Assembly (NCBI GenBank): GCA_040285825.1
Contig: JAUPSS010000011.1
Span: 1,003,658-1,067,657, forward strand
Direction: 5' to 3'
From: Eukaryota sp. TZLM1-RC
Lineage: Eukaryota > Metamonada: BaSk clade
Length of the DNA stretch: 64,000 nucleotides
The notes under the pieces were generated by a model. The model did not search any database. It had not been told where the DNA came from and worked only from the letters and a program-made list of their open reading frames with translations. Shown here one piece after another: positions 40,562 through 51,119 of the stretch; the stretch's first letter is position 1; every line of letters begins with the position of its first letter. The translations under genes were made by a program, and so were the position numbers.

Positions 40562-42285
40562 CGTGTTGTTGCTTGTATGGATGATATTTCTATTATCGGT
40601 TCTTATGAAAACATTTGTAGGGTTTTTGATGGCATTGCCGCGAAATACAAAGAAATTGGATTAGCTTTGAATCCATCTAAATGTCTCTTGATTGGAAGAA
40701 CAAAACAATCTTTATTGATTGATGCTGCTCAGATTCCCTTTATTAATTATGAGCAACAAGCATTCATGTTGCTTGGATGTTGGGTAGGTAATTTGCATGA
40801 AATTTATTCCCAGTTGAACAATTTATTGAAAAATTTTGACAAGGATCTTACTTTTATTGCTGAATGTGATATTGAAAAACACATCAAATTTTTTCTTTTA
40901 AAAATTTGTTATTTAGGAAAATTCACTCATATTTTAAGGTCAACTCTCCTTTCGGTATCTCTTAATTTTTGCAGATTTTTTGTTACAAACTTCGGGACAA
41001 GTGGCTTTCTTCTTTATTAGAAGTAAATGAATCTTTGATTCGAAACCATTTATTTTGTTCTGCTGATTTGGGAGGAATTGGCTTCACCACATCTTCCATT
41101 ATGTGTAAAGCAGCTTTTTTTGGAAGGTGGTAAAAATATTGCTTTTGAATTTTTCCAAATGTTCCCTTATGATGTTCATCCCATCAATTGTTAATCTAAT
41201 TTTTACTTAAATCAACTTCAAATTTTGAATTAGCTCATTTGCCCTGTCATATCTGGATCCAGTGTTTTTCTCAGAATGTTCAAGAAATTCCCAACCGATC
41301 ACTCCCAAATTTAAGTTTTTGCCTGAAAAAGCTTCAGCACCATCTGGCGAAATTATATGAAGGCTTGGATTATGAAGTAAGACTTGGCTTGGCCAAAACT
41401 AAAAATCCCGCTTTCGGTAATTTTTTAAAGAACATTCGTGATAGTTCTGCTGCTGCTTTAGTTACTCAAATTCCCTCTGTTGATGAACTTCTTTTAAAAC
41501 ACAATGAATGGCTTTTACACATGGGTTTTCATTGTTTTCTATGGCCAAACAATTTGCCCAATCATTTAACATATAAATGTGGTAAACCTCTTTTGTTTAC
41601 TCATCTTTTGAACTGTAAGCTTTTTATTACATTTAGAAGCAAAGTGCATAATAATGTCAGGGACCAAATTTATGTAATGTGCAAATCATATCGAGTAGAT
41701 TCCTTTTTAGAGCCTTTGCAATCGAAATTAATTCTTGATGACCCCAATATTGATAGTCCGCGTTACAGCAGAGCTTCTATGGGTCTAACAAGAGGTGATT
41801 TGGTTGTTCCCGGCTTAAATGGTAGTTTTACTATTTTAGACACCATGTCCATTGACCCTTGTAATTCTTCTACTGAACATTTCATAATTTCAGATGTAAA
41901 TAATGCTCTTCTTGCTCACACAAAATAGAAAATTGCTAAATATGCAAAACCCATTTCCTCTTAAAATGAAAATTCTTCAATATAATTTATGTCCATTTGT
42001 TTTTTCTTTGCTTGGATCTCTAGGTAAGGCTGCTATGGCTTTCCTTGAGGATTTTGTTGTAGTTGTAAAGGAAAGAACTGGAGAGATTTTCAATCGTGTT
42101 TACTGGCAAAACAGGATTGTATGTTCTATTTTTAAGGGAATGGTGAAAGTAATTTCTAATTCACTCTCTTCATTTAAGAAATTTTCTGAATCTTTAGTAA
42201 TTAATTGTCTTAATGTAGGTGAGGCAGATATTGAGGATGTGGAGTTTTAGTTGTGTATTTGATGATTTTTTATTCCTTATTAGAT
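40562..42285 (+). mobile_element. Family D LINE 3' part, degenerate (continuation of 37529)
   Basis: It reads ACMDDISIIGS (Y of YMDD changed to C), the thumb, YKCGKPLLFTHLLNC (first Cys of the zinc motif lost), RGDLVVPGLNGS, LDTMSIDPCNSS and the C-terminal block to DIEDVEF. Breaks are near 40980, 41120, 41240 and 41925. Confidence 0.82.
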
Positions 42286-42830
42286 AAATGAACAAAACGT
42301 AGTCAAAAAAGTTTTAACTTTCTTTAATGTTTCCATTTGTTTATCACCAAAATCCATTATGGTTGAGCTTTCACTTTGTTGTTTGATTGTTGTAGAGTTT
42401 TAATTAAATCGTGTTTTAAGTGATTAAAACAATTTTTCACAAAACAACTTTTCTTTTCTCCAATTAACATGATTCTGGGAAAATTTTCGAAATATTTAAT
42501 GTGTGGTTTGTCTTTCAGAGGCAGATTTGTAAATTTATAGTATTGTTGTTCATTACATGATGCTGTCAGAGCTGCCTATACATTTCAAAAAATGGTTCAT
42601 CAATTATGAAAAAGGAGACTTGGTGTGTTTCAATGGTGCTCACGATTTCAATTCACCAAATATATTTCCACAGTTTTTGAATACTACATAACAAGCTATA
42701 GCGGCAAACTATGCAGTACAGGACTTTGTAAATGAGATCTTGATGCAGTGATTTCAGTCCCCTTGGTTCTGAGTATCAAGTGTTGTAGTTCAATAAAACA
42801 TAAACCCCAGTTAATGAAAAGAAGTCAAGA
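42286..42830 (+). mobile_element. Decayed region with a family F 3' scrap
   Basis: From about 42540 there are traces of SLHDAVRAAYTFQ, a truncated C-terminal block and a family F-like end (FVNEILMQ*, then AATAAA). The first 250 bases show nothing I can assign. Confidence 0.45.
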
Positions 42831-43045
42831 GAAGTTTGTGTGGTGTGCTTTCAAGAACTCAATATTCGTCATAATATTCGTGTGATAATAGAAAAAAACG
42901 CTAAAGGATTTGGTTTTTAAGGGTTAATAAGTGGGGTGAACAAACAGCTGGAATTTATTTAAAATACAAATAAAAAAAATAAATACAATTATTGTTAAGC
43001 AAAAACTACTGAAACCAAAAACACCTCCGACAGTTCGGCATAGCT

Positions 43046-43306
43046 CTAGGTGGACTTAGTCTTACCATCAGGTGAAAGATAAAACAAATCGTTGCTAGGG
43101 GAATACGTTGGGGTATAGAATGCCGTGGATCCTACAGTTGAGTTGGATCTAATAGAGCTAGGTGTGTGGAAACGAACAGAGAAAGGAGTTGAAGAAGGCG
43201 TGTTCATTGATGATGGTAGAGATGAGTACTCATCGTTAGAAGTGAGCAAAGTAGGAGTATTACTATCAGTTGTGTTGCCTTTGAAGCAGGATATACAGAT
43301 GCCCAT
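43046..43306 (-). CDS. Small Ser/Thr/Pro-rich protein with an N-terminal acylation motif
   Basis: An 86-residue frame starting MGICISCFKG. Gly2 and Ser6 fit the N-myristoylation consensus, and Cys4 and Cys7 are candidate palmitoylation sites, so the protein may be membrane-anchored in the way of small signalling adaptors. The rest is low complexity, rich in Ser, Thr, Pro and Asn (for example SSTPFSVRFHTPSS), typical of a disordered phosphorylated tail. No catalytic domain or transmembrane helix is visible. It lies 385 bp from NHP2 in divergent orientation. I do not recognise a family. The methionine is well placed, and the composition is clearly unlike the surrounding LINE sequence, which supports a real gene. 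Confidence 0.55.
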   Translation of the reverse strand: MGICISCFKGNTTDSNTPTLLTSNDEYSSLPSSMNTPSSTPFSVRFHTPSSIRSNSTVGSTAFYTPTYSPSNDLFYLSPDGKTKST

Positions 43307-43690
43307 TGGCTATAGCTTTTGGTATCACTGAAAATCAAATTTATTTATAACAATTTGTTTAAAGTGTGTTGAGGGAATAAAAACTACTGTATAACACACA
43401 ATAGTGAACCTTTAAGTGTCTTCATCTTATTTTTTGCATTTATTTCATCTCATTATTTCGATAAGTTTAATGCAACAGACAGTACGTAAACAAAACAATG
43501 TGCATAAAAGCATCATCAATATGTCAAAGAATGCAGAAACATACAACTATTGAACTTGAACTTCTCCTGAATGATGTAAATTTGATGTTTTCATGTATAG
43601 TTCGATATTCTATTTTTCTTTTGTGAGAAACAAAAACAGATTTAAAGAGAACCCAACCCTACAAACACATCCTACTTCCTCTATCTACTC
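43307..43690. promoter_or_regulatory. Divergent intergenic region between the small acylated protein and NHP2
   Basis: This 384-bp AT-rich spacer lies between two divergently transcribed genes and so should contain both promoters. I see no clear TATA box or other named element. Confidence 0.35.
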
Positions 43691-44172
43691 ATGGGAAAGA
43701 TTCGTCAAATAGATCCAAAGACAGGCCTGTCTGATATTGCTCAACCTCTTGCTAGCGACAAATTCTCCAAAAAATGTCTCAAGCTTACAAAGAAGGGAAT
43801 GTCTTCCTTATCACATAATGACCACAGCAGCTAAAGGCAAATTCCTTAGACGTGGTATTCGCGAAGTTGTAAAAGCTGTTCGTCGTGACACTAAAGGGTA
43901 AGTCTTTCTACTCCTATCACCCCAGCGTTTGTTTCATTGCTGGAAATATCAACCCCATGGATGTCATTGTCCATCTTCCAGTGTTTTGCGAAGAGAAGTC
44001 CATTCCTTATGTTTTTGTCCCATCCAAGGAAGAACTCGGTGTCGCTGCTCAAACGAAGAGGCCGACATCGTGTGTTCTAGTTGTAGATGATGCAAACTTT
44101 CCGGAACAAGAATCTTTTGCCGACGTTAAGGCTAAGATTGAATCAAAATACGCACCCCCCGTTTCTCAATAG
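43691..44172 (+). CDS. NHP2: NHP2, H/ACA snoRNP core protein (L7Ae family), three exons
   Basis: Joining 43691-43796, 43828-43897 and 43926-44172 gives 423 nt, encoding 140 residues with no stop. The product shows the NHP2 signatures IAQPLAS, the L7Ae RNA-binding helix (FLRRGIREVVKAV), FIAGNINPMDVIVHLPVFCEE and YVFVPSKEELGVAAQTKRPTSC. NHP2 binds H/ACA guide RNAs with dyskerin, GAR1 and NOP10 in nucleolar rRNA pseudouridylation. Intron 2 (43898-43925, 28 nt) has GTAAGT..CCCCAG borders. Intron 1 (43797-43827, 31 nt) must be removed to restore the helix, and its best borders are GAATGT..CCACAG, a GA-AG pair. Without splicing, both junctions look like frameshifts. Confidence 0.9.
43797..43827 (+). 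other. NHP2 intron 1, 31 nt, apparent GA-AG borders
   Basis: Alignment to the L7Ae helix requires the join KLTKK|AAKGK. Only removal of GAATGTCTT..ACCACAG keeps the frame. The donor differs from GTATGT by one base. No GT-AG choice in this stretch gives the family sequence. Confidence 0.65.
43898..43925 (+). other. NHP2 intron 2, 28 nt, GT-AG
   Basis: The donor GTAAGT is consensus, followed by a pyrimidine-rich middle and the acceptor CCCCAG. Splicing gives KG|VCFIAG, the expected family sequence. Confidence 0.85.
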
Positions 44173-44544
44173 TTTTGCTTTAGTTTTTCCTAGATTTTCT
44201 TTTTATCTCTTTGTATGTAATACATATTTTCTTTTTTTTCCTTCTTCATCAAAACAGTTGTTTAATCTATTTTATATTCGCTTCAAGATAGAAAGCTCTC
44301 AGGGAACGTCAACTAGAATACCCCGGATGGTTCGACTCCTATTTAATTTATTGATTAATGTGGTAAAAATGAACAGATTTTTCTGAAATAACTTTGTACA
44401 CATACTTTTAGCTATTGTAAACCGTGTATGTCCATGGGAGCACAGTTGTAAGGCTTGGTAATTCTGACGCTTCAATCAAAAATAACAATAATGAGAAAAT
44501 ATTTGTTGTAGATAATGATGTTGTCCAAAAATTAATAATATTTG
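44173..44544. other. 3' flank of NHP2
   Basis: Pyrimidine-rich just after the stop, then AT-rich. No gene is visible. Confidence 0.5.
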
Positions 44545-45150
44545 TTTATTAAAAACTTATAAATCAACATCTCAATAATCCATCTTTCCCAAAACAAAAA
44601 CATCTAGATGAAACTTTCTCATAGTGAGATCCAAGAGAAAGCAAAGCATCAGGAACCATCTTCGACATCCCCTTAAAAATAGAAAACACAATTCTATTAT
44701 GCCAAAACATTCTGTGGAAATTTTTATTCGTTCTTCTCTTTAATTTCAAAATCTGCCAAAACACGTATGGTGGTGGGAACGAGTGAACCAAATAGAGAAA
44801 ATACAAATGGATACCAATTCTATTTTGCATGCTGTTGGCTGGACAATTTGGACAAAGGTTCATTGTACTTTTTGAGTTTGAAATTTTCAGCATTTGAAAG
44901 AGGATTACGGATTTCAGGATTAGCAAGCCTTTCATTTGAGACATTACATCCACTTAAATAAAGGTTTCATATCAACCAGGTAATAGAACATCACCTCTAT
45001 TATTCTTAAGAAAAAGATCTTCAACATCAAACAGATTTGACAACAGAGGTTCCAAAAAGGATTCAATTTTATGAGACTTAGACATGCAATAGAATTGGTC
45101 TCTTACAGCATCATGAACCGTGCTTCTAAAAGTAATAAAATGTTTACAAA
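44545..45150 (-). mobile_element. Family A LINE 3' end, degenerate
   Basis: The minus strand carries the family A zinc motif relic, RLE region and C-terminal block (for example FWHNRIVFSIFKGMSKM) with several indels and a degraded 3' tail (TTATAAGTTTTTAATAAAC). It is older than the copies at 0-31 kb. Confidence 0.8.
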
Positions 45151-45565
45151 ATTTTGCTGTCCAAAATTGGTAAACGTATCATATTAAAATATCAAATTAC
45201 ACCATGAATCTTCAGCTTATTTCCAGCTTGATTTACGCTGTGTTTGACATTTGAATAACTACAAATCCCAAATATTTATTGTCTCTTGTAATCGAATGTC
45301 ATGCTTCTAAATGTTATGAAATAAAAATTATAAAAGAAATCAAGTGATTTTAACATGTAATATCTTTTCAAATATTGCCAACTTCTAATCATTCCAATAT
45401 AACCACAGTTGTTTCCTTTCAACTAAGTCATGAATTTCAAGAAATTGTATCCATATAAGGCTTAACATCTAAAATTAACTTTTGAAACATTTCCCTAGAA
45501 ATCAAATAAGTAAAATGAGATATTATTTTGGAAAAGAGTTCAAGAATAAATTTAGAGATACAGTA
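45151..45565. other. Unassigned AT-rich stretch
   Basis: No convincing frame, RNA or repeat seen. Confidence 0.4.
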
Positions 45566-45919
45566 TCATATTGAATTAAAATTAAGGATAACAACAATAT
45601 CACAAACTTGGAAACTTCTAATTGGGTAATTGATCAAACGAGAGGAATGAACATATAGAAAGAGAAGGGAGGCTTTTAGGGCGAGCCCAATAATTGTTTT
45701 AAGAAGGGAATCACCTGCTGGTAAAAGGTAAAAAAGAGTCGAAGATGAATAGAAAAACACGTAGAAAGAGTACATGGAGAGTTCTAAGGTTCGAAGAAGA
45801 AAGTTAGTGAGGGAAATAAGAATGAATGAGAAGAAGACAATCCATAAAAACCACACAAGAGACCAAAATAAGAGAGAGTATTGAGAGAGAAACTTTGGTT
45901 GCGCAAAGAGGTATATCAA
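45566..45919 (-). CDS. Possible membrane protein exon, hydrophobic
   Basis: A minus-strand open stretch of 117 codons, rich in Leu, Phe, Ser and Tyr, with three or four predicted transmembrane segments (for example LLFWSLVWFLWIVFFSFILI). It is C-rich at third positions, unlike the LINEs. There is no ATG at the start; the first internal Met is about residue 49, and an acceptor-like AAATTAG precedes the open stretch, so it may be a 3' exon. No family recognised. Its style resembles the polytopic N-terminus of the 54598-55941 protein, but I see no alignment. Confidence 0.3.
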   Translation of the reverse strand: MIYLFAQPKFLSQYSLLFWSLVWFLWIVFFSFILISLTNFLLRTLELSMYSFYVFFYSSSTLFYLLPAGDSLLKTIIGLALKASLLFLYVHSSRLINYPIRSFQVCDIVVILNFNSI

Positions 45920-46111
45920 AGGTTCCTAATTTATAAAGTGAGGAAAATGGATCTGCGTTGAGGTTTAAAAACCTGCACCATGAAACAAGATGGAATCAAA
46001 GAATAGAAAGGATTAAAAACAATGAATTGAAAATATTTATATAGAATAAAAACGTACATTAAATAAAATGCCTTAAATACAACAAAAGAATCCAACTGAT
46101 TTCATTGCAAG

Positions 46112-47565
46112 TTATTGTTCTTCCTTTTTTACAGTTTTAGGCTTTGCTGGACGTCCCCTCCGCCTCTTGGGTGGGGTGGCTGCAAAAAACATGGAAAAGT
46201 CTGTGTTCTTGTTGCGGGTTCTGGTTGTTCTTCTGGGTCGTTGTGACTGTGATTCCTCTTTGAAAATGGGTTCTTCAGACGCCTGAGATTCGTTGTCTGC
46301 ATTAGATTTAGAAGGAGAGGCAACCTTGGGGGGTTCTACAGCCTTCTTGGTGGCACGCTTTCTTCGAGAAGTAATGGGAGCTGAGGTTTCTTCTTCAGAC
46401 ACCTGAGATTCGTCGTCTGCATTAGATTTAGAAGGAGAGGCAACCTTGGGGGGTTCTACAGCCTTCTTGGTGGCACGCTTTCTTCGAGAAGTAATGGGAG
46501 CTGAGGTTTCTTCTTCAGACACCTGAGATTCGTCGTCTGCATTAGATTTAGAAGGAGAGGCAACCTTGGGGGGTTCTACAGCCTTCTTGGTGGCACGCTT
46601 TCTTCGAGAAGTAATGGGAGCTGAAGTTTCTTCTTCAGACACCTGAGATTCGTCGTCTGCATTAGATTTAGAAGGAGAGGCAACCTTGGGGGGTTCTACA
46701 GCCTTCTTGGTGGCACGCTTTCTTCGAGAAGTAGTGGGAGCAGGAGTTTCATTACTGGAGACTAAAGAAACATGTGTTGGTGAGTTGACTGTAGGTGAAG
46801 GTGCATTATTGGCAGATCTAGTTCCAGTAATAGAACTGCTACGACTTGGGGTACGAACAGATTTGGTGTGCCACTTGGAGTTGTTAGAACCATTAGGAGT
46901 CTCACTAGTGAAACTGTCAATTTTAGATTCATCATTGCCACTTTCCTCACATGCTTTGGGTGATTGATGGGTTGATGATTTTGGAATATTTAACGGATCA
47001 ACATCTGGAAGATCTGGCAATTGTAAAGGACATGCTAAATCCAATGCTGTAGAAGCTTCACTTTTGGTCTTATTGTTATTATTAAACCCATTTGAATTAT
47101 TAAATATGCCCCCTCGACTACTAGAAAAACTGTCAACGCTCACCGAAGTCCTGTCTTCAGAGTCACTGATATCAGAACGGTCTGTCAAGCTTTCAGACTC
47201 TGAGCAATGTGTGTGTTTGAGTTTCTTGGGTATTTTTATTTTCGGTATTGCTGTTCGTCGTTTTCTCTTGACTGTATTCAGCTGTAACTTAGGTACTTGT
47301 GTGGAAGACGGAACAACAGCCTGGGACCCAACAACAGAGTTGGTCAAATCTGAAAACGTCAGTGGTGTAAAAGGAACTGCAGTGCTTATAGATGAAAAGG
47401 GGGTAAATGTAGAAGACTTGGCCGAGCTGTCTATAGGAAGAGGTGTTGTAAGTGGATTCGTATTAGTGTGTTGGAGCTCATCAAGTTGGCTCTGTGTAGG
47501 GGTTTGTAATCGTAGGATTTGCCTTACACATTCTTCTTGAATGGCTGACTCAATGGACTGACATA
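46112..47565 (-). CDS. Nuclear-type basic protein with four 40-residue repeats and an AT-hook-like end (5' end missing)
   Basis: The frame is open for about 484 codons from a likely 3' splice site (TTTATCACAG, exon starting 47565) to TAA near 46112; the first exon was not found. The N-terminal part has a helical ESAIQEECVRQILRLQT segment. Basic KRKRRTAIPKIKIPKKLK near the middle could be a nuclear localisation signal, followed by acidic and Ser-rich stretches. Four near-identical 40-residue repeats (TSRRKRATKKAVEPPKVASP, then a Ser/Asp/Glu part) alternate basic and acidic halves. The C-terminus KRRRGRPAKPK contains an RGRP AT-hook core, which binds the minor groove of AT-rich DNA. A chromatin-associated role is inferred; the family is not recognised. 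Confidence 0.7.
46265..46744 (-). repeat. Tandem repeat, 4 x 120 bp, inside the AT-hook-like gene
   Basis: Four in-frame copies of a 120-bp unit repeat with period exactly 120. Copies 2 to 4 are almost identical at the nucleotide level, including synonymous sites; the 3'-most coding copy is diverged (NADNESQASEEP). This points to recent duplication or homogenisation. Confidence 0.9.
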
Positions 47566-47827
47566 CTGTGATAAACTAATAAAAGTACAAACATCTATCA
47601 AGTTCTAAAGACATAAAATTAAATCAGAACAAGATGAAGGGGTTTAAGGTTTTGGTTGCTCTGTGGTTTTCATTTGAAATGAGTACTTTCATCAAGCATC
47701 ATTCAAACTTATTCCAAGAACTTTCATCCTTGGTGAGATCGTGCACAGACGTTCTAAAATCCTCGAATAACAGGCCACCAATCTCAGTGAGCCTATTTCT
47801 CCTCTAGAACAATACGTGGCTTTGAAG

Positions 47828-48233
47828 CTAGTTTCTTTGTGGTCTCTGGAACGCTTCTGGTCTTGTTCCATAGTAGTGCTCACTAATTGCAATTTCTAGT
47901 TGATTTAGTGATGCAGAAATGTCCCTAGACCAAACTTGATTACATTCTGGACAACTGAAATAGGCGTTGTCAACTTTAACTTCACCATCAACTTCTCGAT
48001 AGATCTTTTTGTGTAGCATCTTGCAGCAGTTGACCTTTGCAGATGTCATATATTCATCTCCGATCTTCACATTAGCAAATGAACGTTGTAACAACTTGAG
48101 AAACGCCTTGCGTGGTGTTTTAACTTTTTGACGTGATGTACCACCACCTCCATTGCTAAACCACACCTTTACTTCTCGACCGTCTGCAAATTTTTTCACT
48201 TTGTTGATAATGGAGCGGATCTTTTCTGTTTTC
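47828..48233 (-). pseudogene. TnpB/Fanzor-like RNA-guided nuclease, C-terminal RuvC and zinc region
   Basis: The minus-strand frame has the TnpB/Fanzor C-terminal order: WFSNGGGGTSRQ (glycine-rich loop), PRKAFLKLLQR, KIGDEYMTSAKV (the DE(Y/F)xTS element holding the RuvC-II Glu), a C-rich zinc part (NCCKM..FSCPEC) and WSRDISASLNQLEIA, matching the RuvC-III RD.NA..N motif. Fanzors are eukaryotic relatives of TnpB and Cas12 that cut DNA guided by a transposon-encoded RNA. RuvC-I and the N-terminal wedge are not in this frame. The zinc finger has CPEC but only NCC on the first side. An acceptor-like TTTATAG lies at 48234. I call it a remnant or partial gene. Confidence 0.65.
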
Positions 48234-48351
48234 CTATAAAGAAGTCAAATGTGTTTCTATTCAATGCTTTTCGAGCACTCAGATATAATTGCTGCTTTAG
48301 CAATGATCGTCTTACGTTATTACCTCCTTAGTCCTTTCAGTCACCGATAGT

Positions 48352-48766
48352 TTATATTTCAAGCAGGTAATGGTTCAATTTCTGCACGTCATAAACATCT
48401 TTTGATGATTGATTTTTTGTTGCTTTGGTGCCAAAAAGATTTGGATACGGTCGGCCCTGAACGTGTTCCAATGCTTGAACCACATAGATTTGAGTGGTTG
48501 GGGTTGATGGCCCAGAACACCATTTCCGTCTCATCATCAGGGGCCTGCCACTCAGTTGCTTTAGGTTACTGGCGAGGTCTTGGCCGTTCAACCTTGGCTT
48601 GCAAGGTATGTTTTCTATTCCGAGTGGTTTCGTAGTAATCAAGTTCCCCTCTGGATCTCTGATCAACCAAGGCTTCTCCAGACAATCTCACTCGTGTTGC
48701 TTGGGGGTGCGTTCTGAAAGTTATATGGACACTATCACCATTAGAAGACATGGTTGTAGTCATTAG
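48352..48766 (-). pseudogene. Possible upstream part of the Fanzor-like gene, frameshifted
   Basis: ATG near 48763 opens MTTTMSSNGDSVHITFRTHPQATRVRLSGEALV; a one-base shift near 48670 leads into IRDPEGNLITTKPLGIENIPCKPRLNGQDLASNLKQ and ends at 48352. Orientation and spacing suit the 5' part of the 47828-48233 gene, but I recognise no TnpB/Fanzor motif in it. It might instead be an unrelated host exon. Confidence 0.35.
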
Positions 48767-49077
48767 TTTTTGTTTTAAACAATAAATATCAGTTTTTCAA
48801 AATTGCATATCTTGACTATCTTGACTAAAATTGACTGTCTACTCCAGTCTAACGTACTCCTGATATACATGAACTTCTAAAGTCTAATGAGCAGAAGATT
48901 TTTGAACTTATTGAATTCCAATTGAAACTGTATTGAAGACACTTGTAATGTTAGTCAATATGGCTTCCTTGCAGAGATTGATTTTAACCAATTTTATATT
49001 AATGTTGATGATAAATGAATAATTAATGATAATAATTTGTGTAAATACTAGTGGATAATATTTATAACTTAATATAT
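48767..49077. other. Unassigned AT-rich spacer
   Basis: No coding or repeat signal seen between the Fanzor-like region and the next LINE scrap. Confidence 0.4.
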
Positions 49078-49328
49078 TTATTGAACATGCACACTTAATA
49101 AAATTAACTCATAACTAATGGGACGACTATCATTGAACCAAGATTTCCTCTACAAAATCTTGATCTGCTTGCTGTCTAGCTGAAATTTCTCTTATTCGAT
49201 TGTATAACCGAGGTAATCTCTATTAATAATGGCAAATTGAATCCAAAAAAGCCATAAAAAATATCAAATTTTTTCATTGTTTTTTCTTGCACCATTTTTT
49301 GGAAGTCATTCAAAAAAGTTTCTGCTTC
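49078..49328 (-). mobile_element. Family F LINE 3' end, 5'-truncated
   Basis: On the minus strand it carries the end of the F C-terminal block (RLPRLYNRIREISARQQADQ-like, VEEILVQ) and the AATAAA-bearing 3' end, closely matching 40320-40560. The 5' truncation abuts an E-like element. Confidence 0.8.
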
Positions 49329-51090
49329 ATGAGTGAATTAAATCAAAAATATCCAAAAATTGAAATTACAGCTCATATGGATGACATTTCAATAATTCGT
49401 CTGATTGATTCATTGAGAAGAATTGCTGAAATTGTTCAACAGCGCTATTATGAAATTGGTCTTTCATTCAACATTTCCAAATGTTTATTGGTTGGTAGAG
49501 ACCCTGCTGAATTCGTTATTGATGATCTAACTGTTTCTTTCATCAACTATCATGAATCAGGATTTCGTTCTTTAGGTTGTTATCTAGGAAATTTTGATGA
49601 AATTCGAAATCAACTTTCATCTTTTTTAGCAAATTGTGAACAGGAACTTGCTGTTCTTTCAGATTTAAACATAGAAAAACATCTCAAATTCTTCTTTCTT
49701 AGAATTTGTGATTCAGGAAAATTTACTCATATCCTGCGTTCAACCACACCATCCATTTTTTTTGATTTTTGAGGATTTTTCAACGAATTAAGAACCAAAT
49801 TTTTGGCTAATTTTCTCGATATTGATTCTTCTTTTTTACGTAGTCATATTTTTTGTAGCACAGTATTGGGAGGCCTAGATTTTCACAAATCTAAATATTT
49901 GTGTAAAGCTGCCTTTATTGGTGGAAGCAAAAAATTTCGTTTTTGAATTTTTGAAACTTTTTCCTGAAAACCAGCATTTAATTGAATGTTGTGTTAGTGA
50001 TTATTTGGTGTCTTTGCAGAATGAAATAGGCTGCATCTTTCCCCAAATATGATCCAAATGCTGTTCTACCGAAATTCAAGAAATTTTACCCAGAAGTTTG
50101 TTTTCTTTAAGATTTCCATACGCCAGATTGCAGAAAAAAACACTGAAAGTTTTGGAAAACTTGGATTTTACTGTACGTCTTAGCTTGGCTAAAGAAAAGA
50201 ATCCCCTTTTTGCTAATTTTTGCTAACTTTTTAATTGATCTTAAGTAAGGTAGCTTAAGTTGTCTTATTTCTCAAATCCCCATGTCTATGGTTTATTGTT
50301 GAATGATCATCAATGGACAACTGCCCTAAGGATGTGGTGTTTTCTGTGACCATGCAGTGTGCCAAATGATTTGATTTGTCGTTGTGGACAGCTCATCAAT
50401 CTGAATCATTTATTCGACTGTTAATTTGATATTTCATATCGCTCAGTTGTTCACGATGCTGTTAGAGACCAACTATACGCTATTTGCAAAAGTAATCACA
50501 TTGAAGCTTTTGGTGAACCAATTGTGCGTAAGTTGTCTCCTGAAAATGAAGATGAGAATACTTTTGATGAGAAACACCGTGCTGACTTAATTACACTAGG
50601 CTCTGATGGTGTAATAAAAGTTGTTGATGTTGTCACTGTTGATGTTTGTAAGGATTCAGCAATTGATTTTGCCAATAAAGATGAAACTCCACTTTGCTTT
50701 GCTGAAAAGAGCAAAATCAAATAGTACAATGAACCCTTATCTCAGCTAGGATGTGTTGAGCATGTCAAGTATCAGCTGGTTCCATTTGCTGTTTCTCTTT
50801 TTGGTAACATTGGAATATCTGGCATTAAATTTCTGGAAGGTTTCAGAAGTTTAATAAAAGAATGAGCAGGAAAAGAATTGAACTTTAATTTCTGACACAA
50901 CAGAATTGTTTTCAATATTCTTAAAGCAATTTCCGAAATGATAACCAAAGCACTGTTACATATAGGAATAAAGTACGAGAATCGCGCATTGAAGAGATTT
51001 GATGATGTTGATGCGTGTAGTGAGGATATTGAGTTCTAGTTTTTTGTTTAGTGGTTTTGTTAGCGTTTCAAAATAAAAACAAATTTAATA
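49329..51090 (+). mobile_element. Family E-like LINE, degenerate, RT palm to 3' end
   Basis: It reads AHMDDISIIRL (Y of YMDD changed to H), GCYLGNFDEIRNQLSSFLANCEQELAVLSDLNIEKHLKFF, the thumb, CRCGQLINLNHLFDC, HDAVRDQLYAICKSN, RADLITLGSDG, KVVDVVTVDVCKDSA and the C-terminal block, ending in EDIEF. Many stops (49772, 49940, 50245, 50723, 50865). It shows the uninterrupted target of the A insertion at 24258. Confidence 0.8.
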
Positions 51091-51119
51091 AAAATTACAA
51101 CAATAATTAACAATATTTT

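Noticed and set aside
43797-43925. NHP2 as a frameshifted pseudogene
   Set aside because: Both apparent frameshifts vanish if 31- and 28-nt introns are removed, and every family signature is then restored in 140 codons.
46686-47540. Plus-strand open frames over the AT-hook-like gene
   Set aside because: They are antisense to a clearly coding repeat protein and have no features of their own.
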